The position numbers and the translations under genes were made by a program. A stretch of DNA of 64,000 nucleotides, taken from the NCBI GenBank assembly GCA_008477525.1, contig SPDT01000007.1:4898001-4962000 (forward strand), given 5' to 3'. Under the pieces are notes generated by a model. It worked only from the letters and a program-made list of their open reading frames with translations. It was not told the origin of the DNA and searched no databases. Origin of the DNA: Hypomyces perniciosus (Eukaryota > Ascomycota > Sordariomycetes > Hypocreales > Hypocreaceae). Positions 43,815 to 55,996 of the stretch are shown one piece after another (position 1 is the first letter of the stretch; each line of letters begins with the position of its first letter).

Positions 43815-46269
43815 CTTTGAATTGGCAGTGAAGGCGATCTCGGTGTTCTATAAATATTTACTGAGATTTTCGCATTCTATGAGGATTATAAGATTTTTAG
43901 GGTGGATGATAGTGAAGACTCGACACTCGTGATTGCTACCATATTTAAACAACGAGCAGTGTATCGAGACGTCAGCAGACAGTCAAAGATGGGATTCCTG
44001 TTGGCGGGAAAATTATTCGATAACCGAGTACGGAGCACAGAATACTACGTTGCGTTGGTTGCAGTTTCTCGGTCTTCCTTGGCGGTGATTGTTGTGATGT
44101 CTGATGTGTTGTTGGGTAGTAACAGGGTAGCACCATCTACCGCCTTGGCGAAGCAAGTCATAGTTGGAGTAACGCCTGGATTGGACAAACCGTATGTAAC
44201 GGTCTATGCTGCCATTTTACGGAGAGTTATACATACTCTCTCTGATAGGATGTTCGTTGTACTACTTCGTGCATACCGTCGTATGGAGTAGTACCTATAC
44301 ATAGTTCCCCGCAAGAACTGAATGCGGCGCGGGGCAAGCGGGGCGTTCCGAAACCCCACCTGCTCTTTCAGGATAACTTCCAAATTTGGTCCATCTTCCT
44401 CCAACACCAAGACTGCCAAGGTTTTGTGCTGTTTAGTATTACTGTAATAATTAAAGATGACAAGAAATATTACTAGATGGTCAATATAGTATCGAATCAG
44501 CCGATGAAGTACCTTATCATCTTACCAACCGTGTCTGAAATACCACGCAGTGAGCTCAGTGATTGGCCTCTGTGTAAGCTACCACCATGCCGCAAACACC
44601 ATAATGAACGTCGATGGATACCACTCGCGGCCTCGAAGAGTGTGTCCAGTGTTCATGACAATATGGAATTGGTGGCTATTCATATAACTAGAGTATTCTG
44701 AACGTCTTCATGCTTCGAATATGGATTCATACAAAATCTCCGACGTCTGGTAGTATTTACTCATCGTAACTACCGTATCATTAACAGTCTCCACCCCACC
44801 AGAGGTCCTCCAGAAGGTCGTTTAAACAAAGCCATTCTTTATAGTGAGGACATAATAGGATTGTTACTTTGTCTTGCCAAGGCATGTGTGGTCATCGCTT
44901 GCTTGGGCCTGCAGTGTCAAGGCGACTACTATTAGTACAACATCTTAATCGTCAAACTTACGACAAGTGAACTTTAATCTATGAGCACGTGGGTTCAACT
45001 GAATACTACTCCATAAAAAGGAAGATCACCGGTGGAGAAAGTGTTTCGTAAGGTCCATGCGGATATAAGATCCAGTAGCATCCCTCATGGCAGATTGTTT
45101 GCATCTAGTAAGCGGTGGACCCTTATGGCGGTCTTTGCAGCTTCAACAGACATTTCAACGCCAGAAATCGATACATTCTATCCGAAATGCCAACCAATCA
45201 CGTCACTATGCGACAAGCTTTTTCGACTCGGAGTGCTAGAACAGACGTATCGAGGCAACCTTTAGCCCTATCCCTACCTCAAATGGCGGGGTGCATGATA
45301 GGACATGTATGCAAATAACTCGAACCATGCATTGAGATTGTACTAGACTTTTTTCCCAGCCTGAGGGTGAAGATTGAACTACCTTGGGAGAAAGCTTCTA
45401 TATGTCTCTGGCCTATTGGTTGGCGAAATTAACGTTTCATTATTCATCGGGCGACAAACTTGTAACGGCGCAAAATCCAAAGAATCGCAGCTACTTTGGG
45501 TATTTTGGATTTTGCGCATGATTGCAGGTTTGTTATGTATGGTAGTGATACGCCCCAAGGCCTCCCACTAGGCATCTCCTTTATATGAGACCAAATCTCT
45601 TCCAAAAATAACATAACACAACACAGCCGCAACCACGGGGGTTCTGTTTGGCTTCACCGAATGTTAAGCTTCTTTTTAGTGCTCTCACTCGGGTCACAAG
45701 CCAGTCCAACCACCGGAAACGGACCCATCCGGGGGCCAAACATCCCTACGCTAAAAGCATGACCTCGGAACGGAAGACTCGTGGAATATTCCCCAACATT
45801 AAGATGGCCAATCGGCAATCAATGGCTTTTCTTGGAACAGCCGTTTTCAGTAGTCCATAACTACTCCGTAGTAGTATCATGACCAATCGCGGATTTGTCA
45901 ACTGCCGCTGTGAACCAAAGGCTTAATTAAGGAGCATTTTTCGTCACGGGTCTGTCCGCCAAGACATTAGGATACGAAATCTTCAAAAGAGCTGATTTTT
46001 CTGACGTATTATGTGAAAAGCAACCCGGTTAATCCCATGGCCAAGAGAAATATTTGCTCGCTCGGGCACAGCCCCTTGATTTCTCTCTACCATAAGTTTT
46101 TTTCTATTCCCCTGGCTGATCTTTTTCTTTCTTAGATTCCATGTTCAAAAGTTTGGCTCTATTTGTTTGCATTCGTTTGGGCAGGTTTTTTGGCGACTGA
46201 TTCACATGTTTCCTGTCGCTTTTATGCATCCCGTTCTTCTATCGTTCTCCATATCGAATCGCGGCTGCC
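43815..46269. other. 2.5-kb divergent intergenic region
   Basis: Promoters of the MFS transporter (-) and ZIP transporter (+). No gene is supported; a 129-codon frame at 43902-44291 has no recognisable features. It holds one exact motif TACTCCGTA (45862), a variant (44029) and the hairpin at 45468-45517. No clear zinc-response element was found upstream of the ZIP gene. Confidence 0.5.
45468..45517. repeat. 14-bp inverted repeat with 22-bp loop
   Basis: The left arm GCGCAAAATCCAAA (45468-45481) is matched exactly by its reverse complement TTTGGATTTTGCGC (45504-45517). It could form a stable hairpin in DNA or RNA. No target-site duplication is obvious, so it is not called a transposon. Confidence 0.85.
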
Positions 46270-47580
46270 ATGGACGGAAAGCCTCAATGTGGGAGTGGCT
46301 CGAAGCCAGGTGCAGAAGAGTATGACTTCGCTCTGCATCTTGCTGGGCTCTGTAGGTTCATGATTAGAGACTGGAAGCAGTCTCCGGGTTAACATGACTG
46401 GACAGTCATGGTACTGGTTTCGTCATGCCTTGGTAGGGAGTCACATGGTCACATTGAGCATGAAATTTACTAATTTTCTATCCCAGGCGCTGGATTTCCT
46501 GTCGCGGCCACGAAGCTCAAGTGGATGAAAATCCCACCCAAGGTCTTCTTTGCTTGCAAGCATTTCGGCACAGGTGTCCTAATCGCCACAGCTTTCGCCC
46601 ACGTAAGTAAAACCCTTCTCAATTGCGTTATTCCAAATTCCAATAGGCAGCCGCGCTGATGCTAGGGCAGCTGATTCCGACAGCGTTCGCCAGCCTCAAC
46701 GATCCTTGCCTCCCCGATGTCTTTACGAAATTTCCACCGATGCCGGGTGTCATCATGATGGTTTCTATGTTCGCTCTTTTCATGATCGAGATGCATCTCC
46801 ACGCAAAAACAGGAGGCCATTCACATGGTGGCGCGACCGGCGAGGGCATTATCTCTCATGCCAGCCCGGCCCCACACTCCGCCCCGGACAGGGGCCCGGA
46901 ACAAGAGAAGAACAAGACTCTGGCTGATCGAGGGAACCAGGCGATCCTTACGTCTGACTTGGATGTGGAAGCAGGTGTTATCGATGAACAACTATATAGG
47001 AAGATGGTCGCCAACATCGCAATTCTGGAGGGCGGTATCTTATTCCACTCGATATTTGTGGGCATGACTGCGTCTATCACTACTGAGGGGTTTGTCGTCC
47101 TCCTTGTTGCCATTCTGTTTCACCAGATCTTCGAAGGCCTGGGTCTCGGATCCCGTATCGCTGCCGTGCCGTGGAAGCAGCAGTGGCGGCCCTGGGCCCT
47201 GGTTTTCGCCTTTGGAACTACCGCCCCAATTGGCCAGGCTATTGGTTTGGCCGCCAGAACCACTTGGGACCCTGAGAGTGCGCTTGGCCTTATCCTTGTG
47301 GGAGTCTTCAACGCCATGTAAGAGAGGACCCTATTTACTCCCCATTGATGTGACCAGAGAGACTGAGACATCGCAGATCCTCTGGCTTGTTGGTTTATGG
47401 TGCACTTGTTGATTTACTAGCGGAAGACTTTTTGAAAGGGTCGATGACAAAGAGGCAGCAGATTGCTGCTTTCATTTTGGTCACCCTCGGAGGTAGGCAG
47501 AGTACCGTTTCATTCTCCGCAGCTCTTGTCACTAATAATATGCAGCTATTGGAATGTCTGTTGTCGGCGCATTTGCCTAA
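46270..47580 (+). CDS. ZIP-family zinc transporter
   Basis: Membrane importer of Zn2+ (Zrt/Irt-like). Six exons: 46270-46351, 46406-46432, 46487-46602, 46671-47317, 47377-47492, 47546-47580; 340 residues. Exon 2 is only 27 nt and restores TM1, giving ALHLAGLFMVLVSSCLGAGF; without it the helix is missing. Later blocks: WMKIPPKVFFACKHFGTGVLI, then ATAFAHLIPTAFASLNDPC after intron 3, and a cytosolic His-rich loop GGHSHGGATG. The metal-site helices are EGGILFHSIFVGMT and ILFHQIFEGLGLG, and the C-terminal helices end AIGMSVVGAFA. All donors are GT and all acceptors AG; phases agree. The largest exon alone gives a 220-codon frame, so the full gene is easily missed. Plasma membrane or vacuole location cannot be decided. 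Confidence 0.9.
46406..46432 (+). other. 27-nt microexon of the ZIP gene
   Basis: Flanked by an acceptor (GGACAG) and a donor (GTAGGG). The phase fits both neighbours: exon 1 ends in T, the microexon begins TC and ends G, exon 3 begins GC. It encodes the middle of the first membrane helix. Skipping it keeps the reading frame but removes nine residues of TM1. Confidence 0.8.
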
Positions 47581-48901
47581 TGAGATGAGCAACGAAAGGG
47601 CATGGAAGTTTTGCAGAAGTCACGATGACAATGAATTACTATACTCAGGCGTTGAACAAGGCTGTCAGACGGATATAGAACAGGCACAAAATAGGACAAG
47701 GGACATGGAAAAGACGACAAACGTATATAGGTAAAGAGATATTTTTTTTATTTTAAAAATTGTATAAAATGAATCATCTTCTATCTCTGTCTACCAACCG
47801 CTTCTAATGTAAGCGACCCCCACCTAAGAATTAGTAACCCAAAAGGATTGTAATAATCACGAATCTAAGTAGTCGAGAGTCATTCATTAGTGTTCTTTCT
47901 GCAGGATTCTTTTGCTAAATGCTACTAGCTTAATCTCAATCACATCTTGCTTCCCACTATTGAGTATGTAGTAGATAATATTTTGCAAATAGCATCCTGT
48001 AATGCAAGGAAAAGGTCGGGGAGAGCATCCCCGCGGTGGGGCCAGAAGCCGAATTCGGCCGAATTCGGGAAGATGTCCATTCTTAAGAAAAGAAGACGGA
48101 TTGAATTTTGCTTTCGGACATGAAATCTTTTACAGTCCATGTAGTGGCAGTTTGTGCTAGCAAAGAAGGTAGTCAGATGAATTCAGAGGAATTGTTCTTT
48201 CGGTCCGATGTTTACTATCTTTTAGTGATATTATGCGGGCATCAAGGTATTCTCCGTAGTAATGCCGAGTACTATTCCCGAATGCCGATCAGATTCGTAC
48301 CGAGTAGTAGTGGTTACGGAGTAGTACGGAGTACTGTTAGCAACTACTATCTAAACAGCACCCAGAGGTACAGCTTACTATTGGTGACATACCGTTGATG
48401 ACTAGTCTCCTCTGAATTGGGGATTCTTTTGTAATCTTTTGTCATCGGCAATTGTAGCTGAAAGTTTGCATTCCTTCGAAGTAACGTCGTTGAAAGCCAC
48501 AGTCACCTGATGCGGCGCTATGCCCTGAATGAGGGGCCCTGAGGCGCGTCAGAGGAGAAGGGCTCTTCCTTGAACGACCACCTGAAACATCTCAGTCATT
48601 GGTTGATCTGCCACCCATCATTACTTCGTACACCACCAACTTCCGCCATCCCTCGATTCATCCCAATTGGGCGCCTTGTTGTTGCTTTTTCTTGCTCAAT
48701 AGGCTTATTTGGATCAGCCGTTCGGGACCGGAGCTGCGGGATCGGTGCAGGAGACGCGGGGCAGGGCTCAAGTTCAAAGTTCAATGTCCAATGAATTGCC
48801 GGCTTTCGCATCGCCAAGAGCCGTTTTCCTCTTGTATCTGACCCCCAGCAAAGATCTCGCTCCAGAAGCTGAATCACGGACGTCCGTGTAAACTCCCTGC
48901 A
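47581..48901. other. Intergenic region
   Basis: No supported gene. It contains the perfect palindrome at 48049, paired TACGGAGTA motifs at 48315 and 48325, and variants (48251, 48269). The distal part is the promoter of the Zn2Cys6 gene. Confidence 0.55.
48049..48068. repeat. Perfect 20-bp palindrome
   Basis: CCGAATTCGGCCGAATTCGG equals its reverse complement and also consists of two CCGAATTCGG half palindromes. Inverted CCG/CGG half-sites are the usual binding pattern of Zn2Cys6 dimers. It lies 834 bp upstream of such a gene, but binding is inference. Confidence 0.9.
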
Positions 48902-51386
48902 ATGTCGAGCGCAAAAGCCACCAAGAAAAGCGCGTTCTCGTGCGAGCCGTGTCGCAGGCGCAAGGTTGGTGCTACATCATTTTCACCGTGGCCTGCGCTC
49001 TCCCGCCCCCAGATATGGGGGACAGCGGAGCAGGCATCTTGGCAGCGATATTTTAAGCTGAGCTGACATTCCGTGGCGTTAGGTCAAATGTGGTGGGGAG
49101 CAGCCCAAGTGCCAGCGGTGCTCTACTCGACATGACGATTGTATATACAAGTTGTACGACTGGCAAAGTTTTCCTTGCTTTACATAGCTGATCCAGCTGC
49201 AGGAACCCGACACTGTCGTATACCCAACGGCTCGAAGACCGCATAAAGGATCTTGAGGACCAGCTCGCCAAGGCCAACGCCGCTGCCAGCAGATCCCCCG
49301 CCCTGCCTCCCTCCTCGACACACTCAAGCCCGTCACAGGTCAACACCCTCCAAGATAGACATCATGTCGATGAACAAAGCATAACTCGAAGCTTCCGCGG
49401 TCTGAAGATTGACGATAAAGGCGGCATCACATACCATGGAGCTACGAGTTTCTTCAATTTACCCAGCGACCGAACAACAGCCACAGCCACAGTTGATCAA
49501 CATACATGTGCAGCCGACATGGATATCCAGCGGAGGGAGCGCCTCGTTTCCAATGCTTGGCAGCAGCGTGCTTTGGAAAACCTTTCCGGTGTCCCTGTAC
49601 GTGTCTTACCCTGCGGAATAGTTTGAACCGGAAAAATTGAGCTCATCTGTCCTACAGGAACCATTTCAACATCTCCTGAATGTTCATTGGTGCTGGATAC
49701 AACCTCTGTTTAATTTCATCTATCGTCCTGCTTTCACTCGTATGCGCCCTATTGTGCCCGCGGCATAATTCAGTCATGTTTACGAATACGTAGGTGACAT
49801 GCAATCCCTGGGCCCATACTACTCCCACACGCTTCTCAACGCCGTCCTATCGCATTCCATCCGATGGGCAAAGAGCGATCCCGCCACAAAACGTCTCCTT
49901 GACGAGTCCTACGATGGCGGCGCAGTCTTCGGTAAGCATGCGCGCAGCATGTTGTTCGACGAGCTGAGCAGGGGCGTGTGTACCATCCCTACCGTTCAAA
50001 CCTTACTCCTGTTGAGCGCCCAGGAGTGCAGTCTGGGAAATACGACACAGGCCTGGACATACAGCGGCCTAGCATTCCGTCTCATTGACCACCTCGGCAT
50101 CTGTGTTGACGGCGAGCGCTATCCGGGCTCTGTCCCTTTGAGCGATGAAGACGTGGAAATCCGGCATCGAATATTTTGGTCGTGCTACTTTTGGGACAAG
50201 ATAATCAGCCTGTACCTCGGTCGATCCCCTTCACTGCAACGCTCGACCGTATCTCCGCCGCAGATGATGCGTAAGAACTTATGTTTTGAACATTAGCCAC
50301 AAGGTTCCAGTCACTGACGTATCAAAAGTTGATGACTCCGCCGAAGACGAGCTTTGGGTGCCATTTGGACCGCCCCAGGCAGGAAAGCACTGGAAGTATC
50401 CCGCATCAACGGCACATTCTACCTCATGTTTCTTGAGCATGTGTCGCTTGTCCATCATTTTCAACGAAATCCTCATCCATATGTATGATCCGCTCATGCA
50501 AAACACAGAAACAGAGATGCTGGAGTGCTTGGAAACCCAGGAACCAGAGTTGCAACAATGGTGGGACGAGCTTGCACCATTCCTGAAACTCGATCCCATG
50601 GCTTTACCTACTCTGGCTCCGCCATCCCATATTGTCACCACAAAGTAGGTCCGGCGTCTGGCTGATAGCATTGTTATTGATGCTGACATTTCGTAGTTGC
50701 CTCTACCATACGTTCAAAATTCTGCTGTACCGACCATCGCTCACTCGAGGCAAAGGGAAGGATAATGGGTCATCCCAGGTGGGCAGCTGCCTCGTTAAAT
50801 GCGTGACCTCAGCCACGTCCATCATTGCCATTTTCGACCTGTTTTGCAGAACATTCACTATGAATTATTGTGTCCTGTCTCTTGCGTACAGTGTCTACAT
50901 TGCCGCGTCGATCTTCTTGCTCCAGGTTCAGGCCGCCCCCGATGATGAGCAAGCGATGAGTAGACTGAGCTTTTGCATCGAAGGATTGACGCAGGTCAGG
51001 ACATTCAGCCCCAGTAAGTGGCATCCAGATGACGAATTTTCATACTCGTTTGCTGACGCTTCACAGTTATTGGCAGCGCCCTCAACATCATAATAAAGGA
51101 ACTCTCAGCGGCTGGAATTTCGTTAGATGTCACACCGCAGTACCAGCCCCCGACGCCGTCTGTGCCGACCCCCAACATCCAAATGGGCAGTCCGATATAT
51201 CAAACTACCCCTGAAATGGCACCTCTGGCCACCCACCCGTTGTTTCAGACCCCATTGCCACAAAACTATGGTACTCCGACGATGCCCGTGGACCCGGGTA
51301 TCTTCGAGGCCATGTCATCTCTCGAGCCACTTAGCGTTCGGTTTGGGGCCATCCACAATTCCAACAATCAAGCGACGCTCAGCTGA
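48902..51386 (+). CDS. Zn2Cys6 transcription factor, NirA-like
   Basis: Nuclear fungal-specific regulator. Eight exons: 48902-48964, 49083-49153, 49203-49596, 49658-49739, 49794-50270, 50329-50644, 50697-51013, 51067-51386; 679 residues. The zinc cluster (Cys14 to Cys41, spacing C-x2-C-x6-C-x6-C-x2-C-x6-C) is interrupted by intron 1 between CRRRK and VKCGG, a common intron site in this class. A short linker and coiled coil follow (LSYTQRLEDRIKDLEDQL). The segment FRGLKIDDKGGITYHGATSFF is a feature of the NirA/Nit4-like group. The middle homology region (fungal_trans) spans about 230-480, with LSRGVCTIPTVQTLLLLSAQE, YSGLAFRLIDHLGI and RIFWSCYFWDKIISLYLGR. Exons 3-8 join in frame. The first donor (GTTGGT) is non-consensus. 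The target genes may be the nearby transporters; this is not shown. Confidence 0.9.
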
Positions 51387-52829
51387 TATAGGTCCTTGGG
51401 ATTTTCGGTGTACGATGCAGCCCAGGCAAGCAGCATATAGCCCCGACATCTCCAAGTTTCCGCTCTGTCGGTGGTTTTAAACAAGTGAGGTGCCCTTCTC
51501 TACCTTCGAATGAGCGACGTTCATCATCTCATCGAGTTGCCTTGTAACGAGATACCCGTTGAACAGCGAGAGATTGTACTCTGCTTCAGTCCATGGTTCT
51601 GTGCATCCATCCTAGTCCTCGACCATGGAAGTGTTGCCATATTCCGCGACACCACTTCTGGCGAATAATCCTGTATGACCGAGAGCATGCCCGAGAACCG
51701 AGACGCCAAAGAAGTGCAGGCGCTCAGAATAATACTGCCATCAGAAGTGTTGTTGCTGCATATACTTCGTATCGCCCGAGTTCCTGAGCTTCAACTTGAC
51801 TCGTAGTCTTCATGTCTCCTTCCATCCGTCGTCGCAGAAGCTCCGGTGCTTGTATCCAAGTGGTACATCTTTGAAGCAGCAGATGACATATCAGTTAGAA
51901 AGCGGTGGAACTGACCGAAGGGACCGCGATTCAAACGGATCGTTTCGGTATTGATATACCTAGGCCAAATGAACACGATGTCAGAATCATCTGGCCAGAC
52001 ATGCGACCAGGGTTTTCTTAACCTTGTAGAACAGGAAGCAGGGCGGGGAAGGGCTTTATATATCAGGATGGCCTTGTACCCATCCTTCGGCAATTACCCA
52101 TGCTTATAAGATATGTTGGCTAGTCGGAAGTTGGCCGAAGAGCGGAAGAGCGGAAGAGCGTGGCTCTTGTTATGGATGGTTTGCTGGAAGAAAGCAGGAA
52201 TTCGCATGTGGGGTACGTGTTGCAATTTCAAAAGGACCCGCCATTGGGCCTTGAACAGAGATACTACTGAAGAGAGTCGAAGAGGTGGGAAACTAATGGC
52301 TATTTCGAGTATGAGGACCGTCGATCGCGAAGCATAGTCGTATGTAGTACTGATATCCTTGCTGGGTTGCATCATCAATACTACACACCTTTATGCACAA
52401 TAACCAAGAAGGAAATGATTCGCCATTTCTCCAACTGTGTTCGTGGCACCAAAACAAAAACTCTTGTTGACTCTGGATAGGTCGCTTCACTTTGTGTGTC
52501 ATCACAATGACGAGAGCGGATGGATAGAGTATGACTTTGTATAAATACTTCGTACTCGTCAGCTTACTCTCTTTTTTCCGAGAAGCCTGAAGTCAAATGA
52601 TTTATTGACAAGTCTGACCAAAATAACTGACTATTATTAAAACACGAGATTTTCGTACCCCAATCAATTGAGGTTTTTTCTGCTCGGTCAAGGTCCGTGT
52701 TCGTGAAGCGCACCCAACCGTTGTGTACCTGGATGGAATTGAGAGCTCCATAAGAGATATGGGGACACACATTTATAAAATCCCTCTCGGACCTGTTCCT
52801 GTTAGCATAGTTCAGAGAACCCTGAGAAG
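51387..52829. other. Intergenic region
   Basis: No supported gene. Short frames exist on both strands without recognisable features. It has moderate AT content and a candidate TATA element (TTTATAAAAT, about 52770-52780) before the putative orphan gene. Confidence 0.5.
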
Positions 52830-53330
52830 ATGGGAGTCAATTGTCCAGTTCAACGTCATGGTGGTACAACGGAGAATGGCCGAAGCTACGAGGGTGGGTG
52901 CACAAGCACGACGATGTTGCAAGTGAGTTTCCACTGAATGTTTACCCGAGTGCAACCCCAATTTACCCAGAATGTCAGACCATCCTATTTCTTTGTGGAT
53001 GCAGCCAATGTAGCTCCTGGAGGTCCAAGAACTTTTGCAAGTTCTCCATGGGGAGTCTCTGGCTTGAACATGTATTGTAAGACGCCGGTTAACGAGTGTT
53101 ACTTGGCAGCACAAGAAACTCCCACGAGCTCGAGATTTCGTCTAGCATGCCTAGTCATCGAGTTGAGACTGGTCACAGTCTCAGTCGAGACAACCAAGCC
53201 AACGGGCAAGCGTATCAGCACAAATCACAGAGCAACACCCCCGCCTTGGCGTCTGCGGGCTGGCAGCCATCAACGCCATCTCCATACTCAGATACGCAAT
53301 GGCTTGCCTGTAAGATATGAGACCGATTGA
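52830..53330 (+). CDS. Putative small orphan protein
   Basis: Not recognised; weak call. A TATA-like element at about 52770 is followed by ATG 52830. A consensus intron (GTGAGT donor at 52923, TTACCCAG acceptor ending 52970) links exon 52830-52922 to 52971-53330 in phase 0, giving 150 residues. The second exon begins with NVRPSYFFVDAANVAPGG and looks coding for about 40 residues. The remainder is basic and of less natural composition; an alternative frame ending at 53320 is equally open, so a further intron or a frameshift is possible. No signal peptide or domain was found. Confidence 0.25.
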
Positions 53331-54265
53331 AGCGATCGGGAGCAACCGCATTAGCGCGTCTCGGGCACGAGGAACGAAACCGACTCGCCCTTTCGTGTTG
53401 TTGGGCAGCCTTTTTTATCTACAAAATACGATATGGAGCACTACTCCGTAACAGCGGGGACAACTCTGAGGGATCGTCAGGCGCGGCGGCGATTTCGGAA
53501 CTTGACCGACGGAAAAAACAACAGAAATAAGGTGACAATGTGATTCGATTCGGAACCCCACGGGGTTGCATTTATATGCAGCCAACTGCATGCTCCATTT
53601 GTGGACTGCGAGCCGCTGTCGCTGTTGATGCTTTTAGCTGGCGATATTTCTGTGTGCAATTCAGAGGATGAAAGTCAACCCCTGGAAGATATCTTTCATA
53701 ACGCGTCAGGACAAGTTCAGCCTCAGGCACAAGAATTCTCTCAAACGCATTGGGCATCCTAAGGGGTTGAATCTCGGATATGTTGGGTATGGTATCTGGT
53801 ACTTTATTTCTCTCAGACTAATAGTGCCAAAACTGGTACAGCTACTCCAACCGCAACCATGGCACCAACCTCCACTTACCACATGGCAGTGGGGCGCCTT
53901 GCAGGTCTCCATTTTTCCTCATCGCGACAATGTCTCGCATTTTGCATGAGGGAGAATCTTCAGCGTGGGTCAACGGTCAGAGTCCGTCCGACACGTCGCA
54001 AAGTGTCCGTCTGACATTGGTGCCGGTCTGCCATACTATCTGCAGCAGCCCGTCTCAGCCCTGTGATACCGCTCAGCTGGGCCCCTGGGGCAAGACAGGC
54101 TTGGCAAGCTGCGCCATCTGCCGGCTGGCGGTCGATCTGGACTTGTCGCGTGGCTCTTGGGACGACTGCACCATCTGAACGATTGCTACTCGGAGTACTA
54201 TACGGAGTAGCAGAGACAGATAAGTGGACGAGCGACCCGGGGCTTATACAGCCCAACTGCCCATC
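53331..54265. other. Intergenic region
   Basis: No supported gene. Copies of TACTCCGTA (53442) and TACGGAGTA (54201) occur, the latter about 65 bp upstream of the transporter ATG. Repeated short runs such as CCGACACGTCGCAAAG are not duplicated elsewhere. Confidence 0.5.
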
Positions 54266-55996
54266 ATGGCTAGATTGAACTTATTCTACATCCTCACTGT
54301 TGTCATCATCGCCAGCGGGTCCATTCCCAAAGGTAAGACAACCTCATCATCGCTCTCCCTTACATGTGGGAGTGGCAGCGCTAACAAGGCATCCATCCCT
54401 AGGCTACGATGAAGGAGGCTTCGCTGGAGTTGCCAGTCTCCCATCTTTCCTAGCCGACTACCATCTTCTAAAACACCGCCATGTTGGCAATGGGACCAGC
54501 ACCAACAGCAGTGCCAGACGCCCGTTGGGCGAGACCAGAGCCAACATCACATCCTTTGGTGTCCTCGGTGCTGCCATTGGCGCTGCCATAGCCTTAGGGG
54601 TCACAGATCGATATGGTCGCCTCCGGACATGGCAGGCGTTCATGGGCCTTTGGATGTCTGGTTTTCTCGTCACAACGTTATCAGCCGGCCATGTCAGCCT
54701 GCTGCTCTTCTCCCGGTTGTGGTCTGGCTTTGGCGCCGGGGGTTTGACTGTTGTAGCTCCCTTGTATCTCACTGAGATTGCGCCTTCACGGTCCCGTGGA
54801 ATGATTGTATCTGTGTACATGGTCGCCACACTCTCTTTCCTCATGTTTGGTATGGAAGCAACTTCTGCTGCTAGCTTCTTGATTCCGCGCATCGAACTAA
54901 CACATCATACGTAGGCTTTTTCATCAATTATGGTGCCGAGAAGTCTTTGCCACCGACGCGGGAACAATACCGCGTGGTTCTCGGCGTCGCTCAGATCCCA
55001 GTTGGCATTGCTCTCATATTCTCTTTTTTCCTCAAAGATACTCCTCGTTGGCTTGCATCCAAGGGTCGCGATGACGAGGCTCTCGAGGTCTTGGCCAGAC
55101 TACGCAAGCTCCCCGTGGATGACCAAGTCCTTCTAAAGGAACATGCCCAAATTGTCGGCCAGATTCGCGACGAGAAGCAGATCCTGTCTGGTGTCTCCGC
55201 TTGGACCGTTATCAAGGAGGTTGTAGCTACTTCAAGCTACCGAAACCGATTCCTTCTGGGTCTTGCCATGCAGACAGTTGCCCAATGGAGCGGCGGTAAT
55301 GGTATCACATACTACATCCCCCAGATTTTCAAACTCGCGGGAGTTCAGAGCGAGAACCTGTCCTTGATAAACTCCGGTGCATACGGCGCCGTCAAGCTCT
55401 TCTTCACCATGATATTCACGTGGGGTCTTATCGACGTATTTGGCAGGAGACGTTGCTTCATCATCGGCTTATTCCTGCAATGCATCACGCACATCTACAT
55501 GGCCGTGTACATGGGCATCTGGATCGACTCTGGGAACAAGGCCGCATCGGATGCTGCCATTGCATCTGTCTTTGTCTACGCCGTGGGCTGGTCTGTCGGC
55601 CTCTGCACAGTGCAATACCTCTACGGTACCGAAATTTTGCCCACTCGCATCCGGAGTGTGTGCTATGCGTTTAACATGATGGTTCACTGGTTCTTCCAGT
55701 TTGCTGTCGTGCGCGTGACGCCAGCCATGTTTGACAAGCTCAACATCTGGGGCGCATACGCCTTCTGGGCTATTGTCTGTGCTGTCGGACTTGTTGTTCT
55801 AGGCTTGTGGGCCCCAGAGACTAAGGGTGTGCCGATTGAGAGAATGGGGGAGCTCTTTTCCGGGCCTTGGTACATGGGCTGGAAGGCAAAGTTGGACCCG
55901 CAAAACGACGTAGAGTATTTGGATAGATCAATATCCTCGAGCAGAGATACCGAGTATGTGGAGGTGCAGAGATTTGGAAAGTCGCCAGAAGCTTAA
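54266..55996 (+). CDS. MFS sugar or quinate-type permease
   Basis: Twelve-helix sugar-porter family member. Three exons (54266-54332, 54403-54849, 54915-55996), introns 70 and 65 bp, both phase 1, give 531 residues. It starts directly with TM1 (MARLNLFYILTVVIIASGSIPKGYDEGGFAGV), a layout seen in quinate permeases (QutD) and related hexose carriers. Motifs: ALGVTDRYGRLRTW after TM2, LYLTEIAPSRSRG after TM4, KDTPRWLASKGR before the loop, QWSGGNGITYYIPQIF in TM7, DVFGRRR after TM8, YGTEILPTRIRS after TM10 and PETKGVPIERM at TM12. The long first extracellular loop carries NGT and NSS glycosylation sites. Substrate is unproven. Convergent with the next transporter at 510 bp. Confidence 0.92.

Noticed and set aside
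43902..44291. 129-codon plus-strand frame
   Set aside because: No recognisable motif and no leader; it starts next to the transporter promoter and is probably chance.
53930..54256. Overlapping plus and minus frames of 82 and 98 codons
   Set aside because: Mutual antisense shadows without conserved sequence; the region is the promoter of the permease.
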